NCBI GenBank assembly: GCA_947498765.1
Contig: CANMLG010000005.1
Location: 124,001-188,000 of the forward strand
Length of the DNA stretch: 64,000 nt
DNA from: an uncultured Aquimarina sp.
Lineage (GTDB): Bacteria > Bacteroidota > Bacteroidia > Flavobacteriales > Flavobacteriaceae
Direction: 5' to 3'
The position numbers and the translations under genes were made by a program. Shown one piece after another: positions 19,701-28,443 of this stretch. The notes beneath the pieces are model-generated. The model saw only the letters and a program-made list of their open reading frames with translations. It made no database searches and had not been told where the DNA came from. Every line of letters starts with the position of its first letter. Positions within the stretch are counted from its first letter, which is position 1.

Positions 19701-20468
19701 TCAAATACTTCCACACCAACTAATGGTGTAAAAACAACAACCCTTTTACCAATATTTGATACTTTTTTACAAAACGGAGTTAACAACAACACTGATTTAT
19801 TAAAAGTTGAAAATGGAAAACGTGTTAGTTATTTAAAATTTGACCTAAGTACAATAAGCGGCACCATAAATACTGCTGATTTAGAACTAACCGTAACTGG
19901 AGATGCTGGAAATGGAATTATTAAAATTTATCAGGGAAGTGATACTAATGGATGGACCGAAACTAATTTAAACAACAGCAATACCCCTACAAAAGGTAGA
20001 GAACTGGCTACAGTAAATAAAGACTATCCTATAAATAGCAAAGTTAACTTTTCACTTACAGGACTGGAAAAATCAAATTTCATTACTTTAATTATTGAAA
20101 TGGAAAGTGGTGGAAATGATGTTAGCTTTTCTTCAAAAGAAAATGGTACAACTGGTCCAGAATTAACCATTACTTATACTGAATCGACATTATCTACGAA
20201 TATACCTGAATTAGATAACGAAATCAAAGTGACTGTTTTTCCTAATCCAACTTCAAATAGTGTAACTATTAGCGCTAAAGAGTTATCAAAATTAAACTCT
20301 ATTAGAGTTTATAATTTAAGCGGGATCTTATTACAAAGTATTTTAAGTAACCAAATAACTTCAGATCAAATTAAAATTGACCTCTCTCAATATAGTGCTG
20401 GTATATATTTGCTTAATCTGGAAAATTCGTCTAATGAATTTAATATGATTAAAGTTCTAAAAAAGTAA
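16758..20468 (+). CDS. DUF5060 multidomain secreted glycosidase-like protein, copy 1
   Basis: A 1236-residue secreted protein. Signal peptide 1-21 (ending NFLNA). DUF5060 beta-sandwich about 22-125. A TIM-barrel-like region about 170-520 contains WNISEEY (331-337), resembling the acid/base strand (WNxxEE) of clan GH-A relatives; a small collagen-binding-like domain follows (HVLAEVGKNYVVYL ... VKWFDPRNGG). Two beta-sandwich carbohydrate-binding-type modules come next (about 630-820, starting VEAEDF; about 837-981). A DNRLRE/CBM96-like domain (990-1150; YLKFDLSTI) and a T9SS domain (VFPNPTS) close it. Substrate unknown; red-algal galactan is suggested by neighbouring GH16 and sulfatase genes. 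Followed by a terminator and its paralogue. Confidence 0.8.
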   Translation: MKHKLYLLLTALLSLTNFLNAQEITGELKKWHKITLSVDLPSSNLNESANTFKNHRMDVLFTDPNGSKIRVPGYFSADGNAANSSSKSGKTFKAILRPYMTGPWKYEVLYYTGTDVALKNVNQLPTPDSTLTGEVGNIQNNDKNSPDLRAKGRLTYRTGGNVNSRRYLQFAETGEYFLKIGPDSPENFLNYNEFDFDATLNKCGLCPTHKFNPHAGEFKAGDPTFKNGKGKNIIGALNYIKAQEMNSFSMSLYGGDDKNVFPWVNLNNKFVFDVSKLAQWEVVFDHAEKLGLAMHFKLAENENWDKLNANELRAQYREMVARFGHHLAIEWNISEEYRGEPESAMARIDFLAAIDPYQNHRVIHTYPGEHSKYNKWLELGAKLTGASIQSSRNQNYKDAYNGKSGILTWINNSKKANIPWVVASDEQNSGKTGIFTDENMTTTTVVKEARTIILWKTLIAGGQGVMWYGGSKGDFQTENFNRFNTLFTWSKYAFNFFKGNKIPYWEMENNDKLAEGNNNHVLAEVGKNYVVYLTQGGSTQLDLNGVTGNFSVKWFDPRNGGALKNGNITSIAGGAKRSIGNPPNNTNNDWVALITSGANTPVDPTPPVVVSPPTEDTNCDQKIFEENEGVIAVEAEDFFEQSKISKREWFVFDGTSKNTPKPDPDGDHSENASNGKYIELLPDTRVTHDDPLENGVSFTNKAGEAAIISYKVNFKSAGKYFVWVRSYSTGSEDNGVHVGIDGTWPASGARMQWCGGKNQWSWESKQRTQANHCGEPEKIFLNVPSAGLHTVSFSMREDGFEIDKFILSKEYKKPSGKATEALVENCNTTPTTPTTGNCSNTTLEAVKDFKDLTINGFSPAYIDDVRVALGINAGQHKDKFAAAETSFTGETGTYNIKLNTLAELDGESTYRLRVDGKLIGTYQNPETTTDYSPAGKTFSNVTIKKGDVIRVEFNSHTNGKVPENGGTAFSRGRWTSLEFICSNTSTPTNGVKTTTLLPIFDTFLQNGVNNNTDLLKVENGKRVSYLKFDLSTISGTINTADLELTVTGDAGNGIIKIYQGSDTNGWTETNLNNSNTPTKGRELATVNKDYPINSKVNFSLTGLEKSNFITLIIEMESGGNDVSFSSKENGTTGPELTITYTESTLSTNIPELDNEIKVTVFPNPTSNSVTISAKELSKLNSIRVYNLSGILLQSILSNQITSDQIKIDLSQYSAGIYLLNLENSSNEFNMIKVLKK

Positions 20469-20494
20469 ATATCTAATTTTATTATTAATTTAAA

Positions 20495-20527
20495 TAAAAA
20501 GGTTGCCTTAAAAAAGCAACCTTTTTC
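20495..20527 (+). terminator. Rho-independent terminator after DUF5060 copy 1
   Basis: AAAAAGGTTGC pairs with GCAACCTTTTT around a CTTAAAAAA loop, 27 bases after the stop. Confidence 0.9.
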
Positions 20528-20777
20528 TGTTTTATACGATTTTGAATCAAAATTGATTCTCTAGATAATTTCACATAAAAATTCTTACAAATGTTTTTTA
20601 ACATATGTGTTTTCAAAAAATTAATTTGAGTAATATTACTCCTACAACTACATTGTCAATTAAGTTTCTTTTCCTTTAAAAACATTAAAAAAAGTCAAAA
20701 AAACCAATAATGTAGATTTACAAAAGTAAGTTACGGGTAGCTTTTATTTAGCTCTTTATATAGCTCAATAAATTCCT

Positions 20778-20790
20778 TAAAATTGTAGTT
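20778..20790 (+). promoter_or_regulatory. Shared promoter-like element before second DUF5060 gene
   Basis: TAAAATTGTAGTT again, 45 bases before the start codon, as at 16701. The 20469-20835 gap otherwise holds the copy 1 terminator and AT-rich sequence with no gene. Confidence 0.5.
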
Positions 20791-20835
20791 AATAAGTAGT
20801 AACTAATTTTAATTTTAACCCTAACTAATTAAAAA

Positions 20836-23800
20836 ATGAAACAAAGACTATGTCTGTTTTTGATATGCTTGCTCAGTGTATCTAATCTAATCAACGCTCA
20901 AAAAATTACTGGTGAATTACGAAAATGGCACAAAATTATGCTTAGTGTGGATTTACCATCAAGTAACTTAAACGAAAATGCAAACACTTTTAAAAATCAC
21001 CGTATGGATGTGCTGTTTACAGATCCTAACGGAAAAAAAATAAGAGTTCCTGGTTACTTTGCAGCAAATGGAAATTCAGCAAATTCAAGCTCAAAAAGTG
21101 GTAAAACTTTTAAAGCTATTCTTAGACCTTACATGACTGGGACATGGAAATACGAGGTACTTTATTATACCGGTACTGATGTAGCCCTAAAAAACGTAAA
21201 TCAACTTCCTGCTCCTACAAAAAGATTAACGGGTAATGTAGGTAACATCCAAAATAACAATAAATCAGTTCCTGATTTACGTGCCAAAGGAAGATTAACA
21301 TACAAAACCTCTGGTAATTCAAATTCAAGGCGTTATTTACAATTTGCCGAAACGGGTGAATACTTTTTAAAAATAGGTCCAGATTCGCCTGAAAACTTTT
21401 TAAATTATAATGAATTTGATTTTGATGCCAAGTTAAATAAATGTGGTCTATGTCCAACTCACAAATTTAATCCACATGCTGGAGAGTTTAAAGCTGGTGA
21501 TCCTACTTTTAAAAATGGAAAAGGTAAAAATATTATTGGAGCTTTAAATTACATCAAGAGACAAGGAATGAATGCCTTTTCGATGTCATTGTATGGTGGT
21601 GATGATAAAAATGTATTCCCTTGGGTAAACTTAAACAACAAATTTGTTTTTGATGTTTCAAAATTAGCGCAATGGGAAGTAGTTTTTGATCATGCTGAAA
21701 AACTTGGTTTAGCTATGCATTTTAAATTAGCTGAAAATGAAAACTGGAATAAATTAAATGCTAATGAAATAAGAGCTCAATACCGTGAAATGGTAGCTCG
21801 TTTTGGTCATCATTTAGCTATTGAGTGGAATATTTCAGAAGAATATAGAGGTGCTGCACAATCTGCTATGGCACGTATCGATTTCCTAGCTGCACTCGAT
21901 CCTTACCAAAATCACCGTGTAATACATACCTATCCTGGTGAACACAGTAAATATAATGATTGGTTAAGATTAGGAGCCAAATTAACTGGAGCTTCAATAC
22001 AAAGTTCAAGAAATCAAAATTATAGAGATGCTTACAATGGAAAGAGTGGAATATTAACTTGGATTAATAATTCTAAAAATGCAAATACTCCATGGGTAGT
22101 AGCCTCTGATGAACAAAACAGTGGTAAAACGGGTATTTTTACTGATGAAAAAATGAGTACCACTAGTGTTGTCAAAGAAGCTAGAACTATCATTTTATGG
22201 AAAACCTTAATTGCAGGTGGTCAAGGTGTAATGTGGTATGGAGGTAGTAAGGGTGATTTCCAAACAGAAAACTTTAACCGCTTCAATACTTTATTTACTT
22301 GGTCTAGATATGCATACAATTTCTTGAAAGGAAATAACATCCCTTATTGGAAAATGGAAAACAAAGACAATCTAGCTGATGGAAATAATAATCATGTATT
22401 AGCCGAAGTTGGAAAAACTTATGTTGTATACCTTGAAAATGGAGGGAACACACAACTTAATTTAAATGGAGTTACTGGAAACTTTAATATTAAATGGTTT
22501 GATCCAAGAAATGGCGGAACATTGAAAAATGGTTCTGTAACTAGTATTTCTGGTGGTGCTAAAAGAAGTATTGGTAACCCTCCTAATAATAAAAATAACG
22601 ATTGGGTAGCCTTAATTACCAATACTAATAATACTGTAGTTAAGCCTACGCCTCCAGTTGTTGTAGGACCAACTCCAAACGCGACCCCAACAACACCAAC
22701 AAATGGAAACTGTAACGAAAAAATATTTGAAGAAAACAATGGAGTTATTGCTGTTGAAGCAGAAGATTTTACAAGTCAATCAAAAACTAGCAAAAGAGAA
22801 TGGTTAGTACTTGATAAAAACACTAACAATACTCCAAAACCTGATCCTGACACAAATCACTATAGTGATGCTAGTAATGGAAAATATATAGAATTATTAC
22901 CTGATACTAGAGTAACTCATGGTGATCCTTTAGTAAATGGAGTTAGCTTTTCTAACACCCCTGGTGAGGCAGCAATAATTAACTATAAAGTCAACTTTAA
23001 ATCTGCTGGAAAGTATTTTGTTTGGGTACGTGCCTACTCTACAGGATCTGAAGATAATGGTGTACATGTTGGTCTTGATGGGAAATGGCCTGGATCTGGA
23101 GCAAGAATGCAATGGTGTGCTGGTAAAAACCAATGGACTTGGGAAAGTAAGCAACGTACTGGTGCTAACCACTGTGGTGAGCCTGAAAAGATATTCTTAA
23201 ACATTCCAAGTGCGGGTGTTCATACCGTATCTTTTTCAATGCGCGAGGATGGTTTTGAAATGGATAAATTTGTTTTATCAAAAGAATACAAAAAGCCTTC
23301 TGGTAAAGGTGCAAATGCTATAGCTGGTAATTGTACTACTAAACCAACAACTACGCCTTCACCTGTTCCGCCTAAACCAGCTCCACAAAACCCTACTAAC
23401 GGAAATTGTAGCAATTTAAGTTTAGCTGCCACAGGTGATTTTAATAACCTGAATATTAATGGTTTTTCTCCAGCTTATAAAGATAATGTAAGAAAAGCTT
23501 TAGCTATTAATGCAGGACAACATAAAGACAAATTTGCTGCTGCAGAAACTAATTTTAAAGGAACCACTGGAACCTATAATATCAAGTTAAATACACTTAC
23601 AGAATTAGATGGTGAAAGTACATATCGTTTAAGAGTTAATGGTCGTGTTATAGGAACTTATAAAAACCCTACAACTACAACAGATTATGCTCCTTCTAGT
23701 AAAACTTTTAATAATGTTAGTGTTAAAAATGGAGATAAAATTAGAGTAGAATTTAATTCTCATACTAATGGAAAAATACCAGAAAATGGAGGAACAGCTT

Positions 23801-24915
23801 TTTCAAGAGGAAGATGGACTGGAATTGAATTTACATGTGTAGCTTCAAATCCAACACCTAAACCAACAACTCCTGCCCCTGCTCCAACACCTCAACCAGC
23901 ACCAACCAACCCCTCAAGCAATAATGGTGTAACTATTTACCAACATTGTAATTTTAGGGGACAAAGTCTGACACTTGATACTACTAATTATTCAAATTTT
24001 AATAATATAAACTTTAATAATGATCAGTTATCTTCTATCAAAATAGCATCTGGATACTCTGTACAATTATTTGAAAATAATAATTTTAAAGGAAAGTCTG
24101 TTACTTTAACTTCAAATGATTCTTGCCTAATAGGCAAAAGTTTTAATGATATTACATCTTCTATTAAAGTTACTAAAATAAGTAAATCAGTTACTAAAAC
24201 TTTAAACGCTCATCAAGATGCCTTTATTCAAGGTGATAAAAGTTACAATACGGATATACTTAGAATAGAAAAAGGAAAGCGTACTACGTACTTAAAATTT
24301 AACTTAAGAAATATTAAAGGAGCTATTGAAAATGCAACTTTAGAATTTACTGTAGATGGTGATGCTGGTAATGGAACTATCGAAATTTATCAAGGTACAG
24401 ATAAAGGGTGGACAGAACTTAATTTAAATAAAAGTAACCAACCTACAAATATCAGAAAAGTTGGTAGTACTACAGGAAACTTTACAATAGGTAAAAAAGT
24501 TAGTATTAAGTTGAGTAATATTACTAAAAATAACTTTGTAACATTTATCGTTAGACAAACAGATGGAAATGATGTTGCTTTTGCTTCTAAAGAAAATGGA
24601 AACAAGGGTCCTAAACTAAAAGTTACATATAACGAAAGTAAAGGTGCCAAAATTGGTGGTAAAAACTTTGATATAAATGTACAAGTATATCCTAACCCTA
24701 CAATTGATAGTGTTACTGTTACTGCTGAAAATTTATCATTATTAAAATCAATTAATATTTATGATTTAAATGGAAGGTTATTAAATACTGTATTAGTTGA
24801 TAATATTAATACTGAAATAACTATTGATCTTTCAACTTACAGCAAAGGTATTTACTTACTAAGTTTACAAGGTGATCAAAATAAATTAAAGATTGTAAAA
24901 GTTATTAAGGAGTAA
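20836..24915 (+). CDS. DUF5060 multidomain secreted glycosidase-like protein, copy 2, with beta/gamma-crystallin module
   Basis: A 1359-residue tandem paralogue of the preceding gene, nearly identical through the DUF5060 and barrel regions with no length change up to WNISEEY (331-337). Module order: signal peptide 1-21 (LINA), DUF5060, TIM-barrel-like domain, collagen-binding-like domain, threonine/proline linker, first carbohydrate-binding-type module (VEAEDF about 640), second module (about 857-1000), a long proline linker (TPAPAPTPQPAPT), then an extra beta/gamma-crystallin domain (about 1031-1115) absent from copy 1. It carries two calcium-type motifs NDQLSS and NDITSS. DNRLRE/CBM96-like (about 1119-1265) and T9SS (VYPNPTI) domains follow. 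Presumably secreted, polysaccharide-binding and hydrolytic. Confidence 0.8.
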   Translation: MKQRLCLFLICLLSVSNLINAQKITGELRKWHKIMLSVDLPSSNLNENANTFKNHRMDVLFTDPNGKKIRVPGYFAANGNSANSSSKSGKTFKAILRPYMTGTWKYEVLYYTGTDVALKNVNQLPAPTKRLTGNVGNIQNNNKSVPDLRAKGRLTYKTSGNSNSRRYLQFAETGEYFLKIGPDSPENFLNYNEFDFDAKLNKCGLCPTHKFNPHAGEFKAGDPTFKNGKGKNIIGALNYIKRQGMNAFSMSLYGGDDKNVFPWVNLNNKFVFDVSKLAQWEVVFDHAEKLGLAMHFKLAENENWNKLNANEIRAQYREMVARFGHHLAIEWNISEEYRGAAQSAMARIDFLAALDPYQNHRVIHTYPGEHSKYNDWLRLGAKLTGASIQSSRNQNYRDAYNGKSGILTWINNSKNANTPWVVASDEQNSGKTGIFTDEKMSTTSVVKEARTIILWKTLIAGGQGVMWYGGSKGDFQTENFNRFNTLFTWSRYAYNFLKGNNIPYWKMENKDNLADGNNNHVLAEVGKTYVVYLENGGNTQLNLNGVTGNFNIKWFDPRNGGTLKNGSVTSISGGAKRSIGNPPNNKNNDWVALITNTNNTVVKPTPPVVVGPTPNATPTTPTNGNCNEKIFEENNGVIAVEAEDFTSQSKTSKREWLVLDKNTNNTPKPDPDTNHYSDASNGKYIELLPDTRVTHGDPLVNGVSFSNTPGEAAIINYKVNFKSAGKYFVWVRAYSTGSEDNGVHVGLDGKWPGSGARMQWCAGKNQWTWESKQRTGANHCGEPEKIFLNIPSAGVHTVSFSMREDGFEMDKFVLSKEYKKPSGKGANAIAGNCTTKPTTTPSPVPPKPAPQNPTNGNCSNLSLAATGDFNNLNINGFSPAYKDNVRKALAINAGQHKDKFAAAETNFKGTTGTYNIKLNTLTELDGESTYRLRVNGRVIGTYKNPTTTTDYAPSSKTFNNVSVKNGDKIRVEFNSHTNGKIPENGGTAFSRGRWTGIEFTCVASNPTPKPTTPAPAPTPQPAPTNPSSNNGVTIYQHCNFRGQSLTLDTTNYSNFNNINFNNDQLSSIKIASGYSVQLFENNNFKGKSVTLTSNDSCLIGKSFNDITSSIKVTKISKSVTKTLNAHQDAFIQGDKSYNTDILRIEKGKRTTYLKFNLRNIKGAIENATLEFTVDGDAGNGTIEIYQGTDKGWTELNLNKSNQPTNIRKVGSTTGNFTIGKKVSIKLSNITKNNFVTFIVRQTDGNDVAFASKENGNKGPKLKVTYNESKGAKIGGKNFDINVQVYPNPTIDSVTVTAENLSLLKSINIYDLNGRLLNTVLVDNINTEITIDLSTYSKGIYLLSLQGDQNKLKIVKVIKE

Positions 24916-24949
24916 CAACGCTGTTTAAATTGCTTTTAAAACAATTAAT

Positions 24950-24987
24950 TAAGACCGTCTTAAATTTTAAGGCGGTCTTATTATTTT
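24950..24987 (+). terminator. Terminator after DUF5060 copy 2
   Basis: AAGACCGTCTTAAA pairs with TTTAAGGCGGTCTT (one G-T pair), then a T-rich tail; it also separates the convergent CoA-binding gene. Confidence 0.85.
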
Positions 24988-25002
24988 CAAATGACTCATC
25001 TT

Positions 25003-25371
25003 TTATATTTCATATTGGTCTGTAGACAATAATACCAAAGTACAAGAGGCCTCAAATGGAATTGATGCTTGCTGTAAAAGATCAAACAATTCAACATTCT
25101 CTGTCCCTGGATTAAAAATAACACGTTTGGGTTGTAGTGCTAAGATATAATCATAGTACTCTGGTTGCCGTTTTGGATTTATATATAAGCTTACGGTATG
25201 TATATCATTAAAAACAGGCTTTCCTTTAACAATACTTACATCCTGAACATCGCCTTCGCGCAATCCTATGGCAACAACAGGATGATTATAATTTCTTAAC
25301 CTATTGATAGCTTTATTTGAGTAACGCTCCTCTTTTAGTGAAGCTCCAATTATTAATGTTTTTAATGCCAT
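25003..25371 (-). CDS. CoA-binding (YccU-like) protein
   Basis: A 122-residue Rossmann-fold protein of the CoA-binding family. It starts with the dinucleotide-type strand and loop TLIIGASLKEERYSNKAINR, then HPVVAIGL, GKPVFND, the helix YYDYILALQPKRVIFNPGTEN and ends ASCTLVLLSTDQYEI. The family binds CoA or related nucleotides; a specific role is unknown. It is monocistronic, convergent with the DUF5060 gene. The 444-base region on its upstream side (25372-25815) has the fabH-like gene's terminator and otherwise no convincing gene. Confidence 0.85.
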   Translation of the reverse strand: MALKTLIIGASLKEERYSNKAINRLRNYNHPVVAIGLREGDVQDVSIVKGKPVFNDIHTVSLYINPKRQPEYYDYILALQPKRVIFNPGTENVELFDLLQQASIPFEASCTLVLLSTDQYEI

Positions 25372-25744
25372 ACTATTTTATTTTTAATGTGGCTAAATTA
25401 AAAAACTCATAACATTCTATGAGTTTAAAATAAGTATTTCATCTTCTTTTATTTTCCATAACTTATATAGAAGTTCGCAACCTATAGATTGATAAAATAT
25501 AATTTAACCTTTGCCTCTTTTATATTTACCTTTTTAAACATCGACAAGTCTCTTACATTATCTAAAGATATAAGATTCATAAAAAATGTTAAAATCTATT
25601 TTTTTTGTAATTACATCGAACCTTTTGCGTCTATTAATATAGATATTAGAATAGTTAGTTGGTTAGTTAATTTTTTTATCCTTTTGTTTTTTATTGATTT
25701 AGATGATTGATTAGTAGTTAGTGTTAGTATTAAATCTCAAAAGG

Positions 25745-25791
25745 ATAAAAAAGAAAGCCACAGAGCGTAGTTAACTCTGTGGCTTTCGTTT
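25745..25791 (-). terminator. Terminator of the FabH-like gene
   Basis: On the minus strand AAAGCCACAGAG pairs with CTCTGTGGCTTT, followed by a T run. It lies 25 bases past the stop of the FabH-like gene. Confidence 0.85.
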
Positions 25792-25815
25792 TTGTATTCT
25801 TTTAAACTCGTAAAA

Positions 25816-26832
25816 TCACCATTTAATTACTGCACTAGCCCAAGTAAATCCGCTCCCAAAAGCTGCTAGTACAACTGTATCTCCTTTTTTGATTTTCCCA
25901 GCTTCCCAAGCTTCAGTCAAAGCAATTGGTATGGAAGCTGCTGTAGTATTTCCATATTTTTGAATATTATTAAATACTTGATCATTAGTTAATCCAAATT
26001 TTTTCTGTACAAATTGAGATATTCTCAAATTCGCTTGATGAGGAATTAACATATCAATATCTGTAGGAGATAACTTATTTTTTTCTAAACCTTCCATTAT
26101 AACCTCCGAAAAACGAACTACTGCATTTTTAAATACAAATTGTCCATTCATGTACGGGTAATATGTAATATCATCATCTGTTGCCGTTGGATTTTCTTCT
26201 ATAATTTGTGGCACCCAATGTGAAGTACTTGGCCCTATCATTGCCAGCTCTTTAGCATGTTCACCTTCACTATGCATATGCGTTGACAATACACCTTGCT
26301 CATCGTTATCACTTCTACTTAAAACTGCGGCTCCAGCTCCATCTCCAAAAATTACAGAAACTGATCTTCCTCGTGTGGTCATATCCAAACCTCCACTATG
26401 ATTTTCACTACCTATGATCAATACATTTTTATACATTCCTGTTTTTATATATTGATCTGCAACAGAAAGTGCATAAACAAATCCACTACACTGATTTCTT
26501 ATATCCAATGCAGGAACGGTAGATAATCCTAATAAATCTTGAACTTGCACCCCACAACCAGGAAAATAATAATCCGGACTCAAAGTCGCAAACACAATCA
26601 ATTCAATATCATCTTTATCAATTTCAGCTCTTTCAATAGCAATATTGGCTGCTTTTACACCCATAACTGCTGTAGAATTACCATCTCCTTCCTTTATATG
26701 ACGACGTTCTTTTATTCCTGTGCGTTCCTGAATCCACTCATCATTGGTATCCATTACTTTTGAAAGATCGTCATTAGTAACCACATTTTCTGGGACATAC
26801 ATTCCTAACCCAGTAATTTTAGAGCTATACAT
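25816..26832 (-). CDS. Beta-ketoacyl-ACP synthase III family protein (FabH-like)
   Basis: A 338-residue thiolase-fold condensing enzyme. The catalytic triad is intact: Cys in LDIRNQCSGFVYAL, His in LIPHQANLR, and Asn in YGNTTAASIP. The N-terminus SSKITGLGMYVPENVVTND and TNDEWIQERTGIKERRH are typical of FabH. By family it condenses an acyl-CoA primer with malonyl-ACP to start fatty acid synthesis. It lies alone, without the plsX-rpmF partners of the canonical fabH locus, so it may be a second, specialised synthase. The length and start (MYSSKITGLG) are normal. Confidence 0.88.
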   Translation of the reverse strand: MYSSKITGLGMYVPENVVTNDDLSKVMDTNDEWIQERTGIKERRHIKEGDGNSTAVMGVKAANIAIERAEIDKDDIELIVFATLSPDYYFPGCGVQVQDLLGLSTVPALDIRNQCSGFVYALSVADQYIKTGMYKNVLIIGSENHSGGLDMTTRGRSVSVIFGDGAGAAVLSRSDNDEQGVLSTHMHSEGEHAKELAMIGPSTSHWVPQIIEENPTATDDDITYYPYMNGQFVFKNAVVRFSEVIMEGLEKNKLSPTDIDMLIPHQANLRISQFVQKKFGLTNDQVFNNIQKYGNTTAASIPIALTEAWEAGKIKKGDTVVLAAFGSGFTWASAVIKW

Positions 26833-26977
26833 ATTTTCAATTAAATTTTCTAAATAAATAAAATAAAGCTCACAAGTTACCTATTTAAGTACATAATGAA
26901 AAGTATTGTGTTTACTTAATATATGCAAGCATAATAATCAGTTGATTTACAGTAACAAACATATTAATGAGTAATTA

Positions 26978-27463
26978 CTATTTTTTAGTATAATCGCAAC
27001 CTACAAAATCAAATTTTTTCCACTTTACTTGTACAGTTCCATCTCTACTTTCTCCTGAAAGATCAGTACATTTTATATTTGAGCGTATTATCTCAATTAT
27101 GTTTTTATTAGTATCTGTCCCCTTAAAAACAACTTCAGTAATACTAGCATTAATGGAATTTTCTATTTGCTGTAAAGTTCCTGTAATTTCTCCCTCATCA
27201 GTTGCTAGTGTTAATAATTTAAAAGAATAACTACCTCCATCAAGTTTATTTATAAATAAATTCCAAGAAGGTTCACTTCCTCCTGCTATCAATTTAGAAA
27301 TTTCATTTTCTTTGATTGAACTAATGGCATTATTTTTAGGCGTTTCTTCTCCTTCTATTTTTTCGATTGAATCTTCTACTTTTTTTTCAGTAGTATTATT
27401 TTCTTTACAAGAAAACACTAAAAAAGACAACGTAAAAAAGGCTATATATTTAATTTTAATCAT
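26978..27463 (-). CDS. Lipoprotein, COG3650-like
   Basis: A 161-residue predicted lipoprotein with lipobox FLVFSC (Cys about 19). A charged linker (KKVEDSIEKIEGEE) follows. The mature part has GGSEPSWNLFI and, near the end, SNIKCTDLSGESRDGTVQVKW and VGCDY. This arrangement, with an SEPSW motif and paired cysteines, resembles the small COG3650 domain found in membrane-associated proteins of unknown function. The two mature cysteines may form a disulfide. Its neighbour upstream is a thioredoxin-fold protein, but 170 bases separate them. Function unknown. Confidence 0.6.
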   Translation of the reverse strand: MIKIKYIAFFTLSFLVFSCKENNTTEKKVEDSIEKIEGEETPKNNAISSIKENEISKLIAGGSEPSWNLFINKLDGGSYSFKLLTLATDEGEITGTLQQIENSINASITEVVFKGTDTNKNIIEIIRSNIKCTDLSGESRDGTVQVKWKKFDFVGCDYTKK

Positions 27464-27633
27464 AATTTAAATTTGTATTAAATTTAATCAATAGAATTAA
27501 ATTTATCTAAGGATAAATAAAAAACAATTAAGCATAAACATTCTATACTCAGAAGAGTAAAGAATATTAACCGAAGGAAGGGATAAACTTTTTTATGAAA
27601 AAGTAAAAAAATATAAATTCGAATAAGTGATTA

Positions 27634-28443
27634 CTACATTTTAGAAATCATAGAACTAATATCTTCGACCATATCATCAAAATATTCTGTATAAGATTTT
27701 ACAAAATGATCTTGAGAATCTTTAGCATTAAATTCTCCAAAACGTACACGACTATCGTATTTAAATTCAGTAAACTTAGGTGCCAATCCTTTTTTAACAT
27801 TAAGAATAGTCCTTTTACGATCCATTAAAAAGATAGAAGGAAGCCCTAAGGAATGTTTAACTCTACGTACAATATCAGAACTGTAGTTATCCTGTTCATC
27901 AACATAAACTACCGAAACATTCGCATCATAATACTGTACTTTCTCTAGTACTTTTTCTTTAGGTTCCCAATATAAAACTACAAAATCAATTAAATCACCA
28001 AATTCATTAGCAATATCATTAAACGCTGCAGCCTCAGATTCATTTGGCTCACACCATGTTGCTATCGTTTTTAAATAAATAGGTTTCTGAAAGGATTCAA
28101 AATAAATAGGTTCACCAGATTTTGCTTTGTTTACTATAAAATTATCAAATTGGGTACCTTTCAAACAGTTTTGCACTAAAGAATCATATAAAAAGCGAGC
28201 TCTTTCTAAATCTTTTTTTTCATGAGCTACTTGACTATTTACTTTATACAGATTGATATTTCGATCAATAGCATCAGAAAAAAAATTATAATCAGCCAAA
28301 GAGCCTATTAGGGATGTTTCTTTTTGATTCTCTAAATCCTTATCATACCTATCTACAGGATCATATTCATTAGTATTATCATCTTGTGCTAGCACACAAA
28401 CGCATGATAATAAAAAACCGATAAATAAATATTTTACTTTCAT
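27634..28443 (-). CDS. Secreted thioredoxin-fold protein with a single active-site cysteine
   Basis: A 269-residue protein. Start chosen at 28443, giving a clean signal peptide (KVKYLFIGFLLSCVCVLAQ); an upstream ATG at 28473 would add ten residues. The second half reads as a thioredoxin/TlpA fold: PIYLKTIATWCEPNESEAAAF, then the strand DLIDFVVLYWEPK, the SVVYVDEQD strand and the cis-proline region GLPSIFLMDRKRTIL. The usual WCxxC is replaced by WCEPN, so only one cysteine remains and disulfide exchange of the ordinary kind is unlikely. It probably acts in the periplasm. Role unknown. Confidence 0.65.
   Translation of the reverse strand: MKVKYLFIGFLLSCVCVLAQDDNTNEYDPVDRYDKDLENQKETSLIGSLADYNFFSDAIDRNINLYKVNSQVAHEKKDLERARFLYDSLVQNCLKGTQFDNFIVNKAKSGEPIYFESFQKPIYLKTIATWCEPNESEAAAFNDIANEFGDLIDFVVLYWEPKEKVLEKVQYYDANVSVVYVDEQDNYSSDIVRRVKHSLGLPSIFLMDRKRTILNVKKGLAPKFTEFKYDSRVRFGEFNAKDSQDHFVKSYTEYFDDMVEDISSMISKM

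Noticed and set aside
18374-23432. Several minus-strand open frames across the two DUF5060 genes
   Set aside because: Shadows of long plus-strand genes with low-complexity repeats; no start or family support.
25489-25710. 73-codon open frame on the plus strand between the CoA-binding and FabH-like genes
   Set aside because: Phe/Ile-rich translation of very AT-rich DNA with no family motif, ribosome binding site or conserved context; probably chance.
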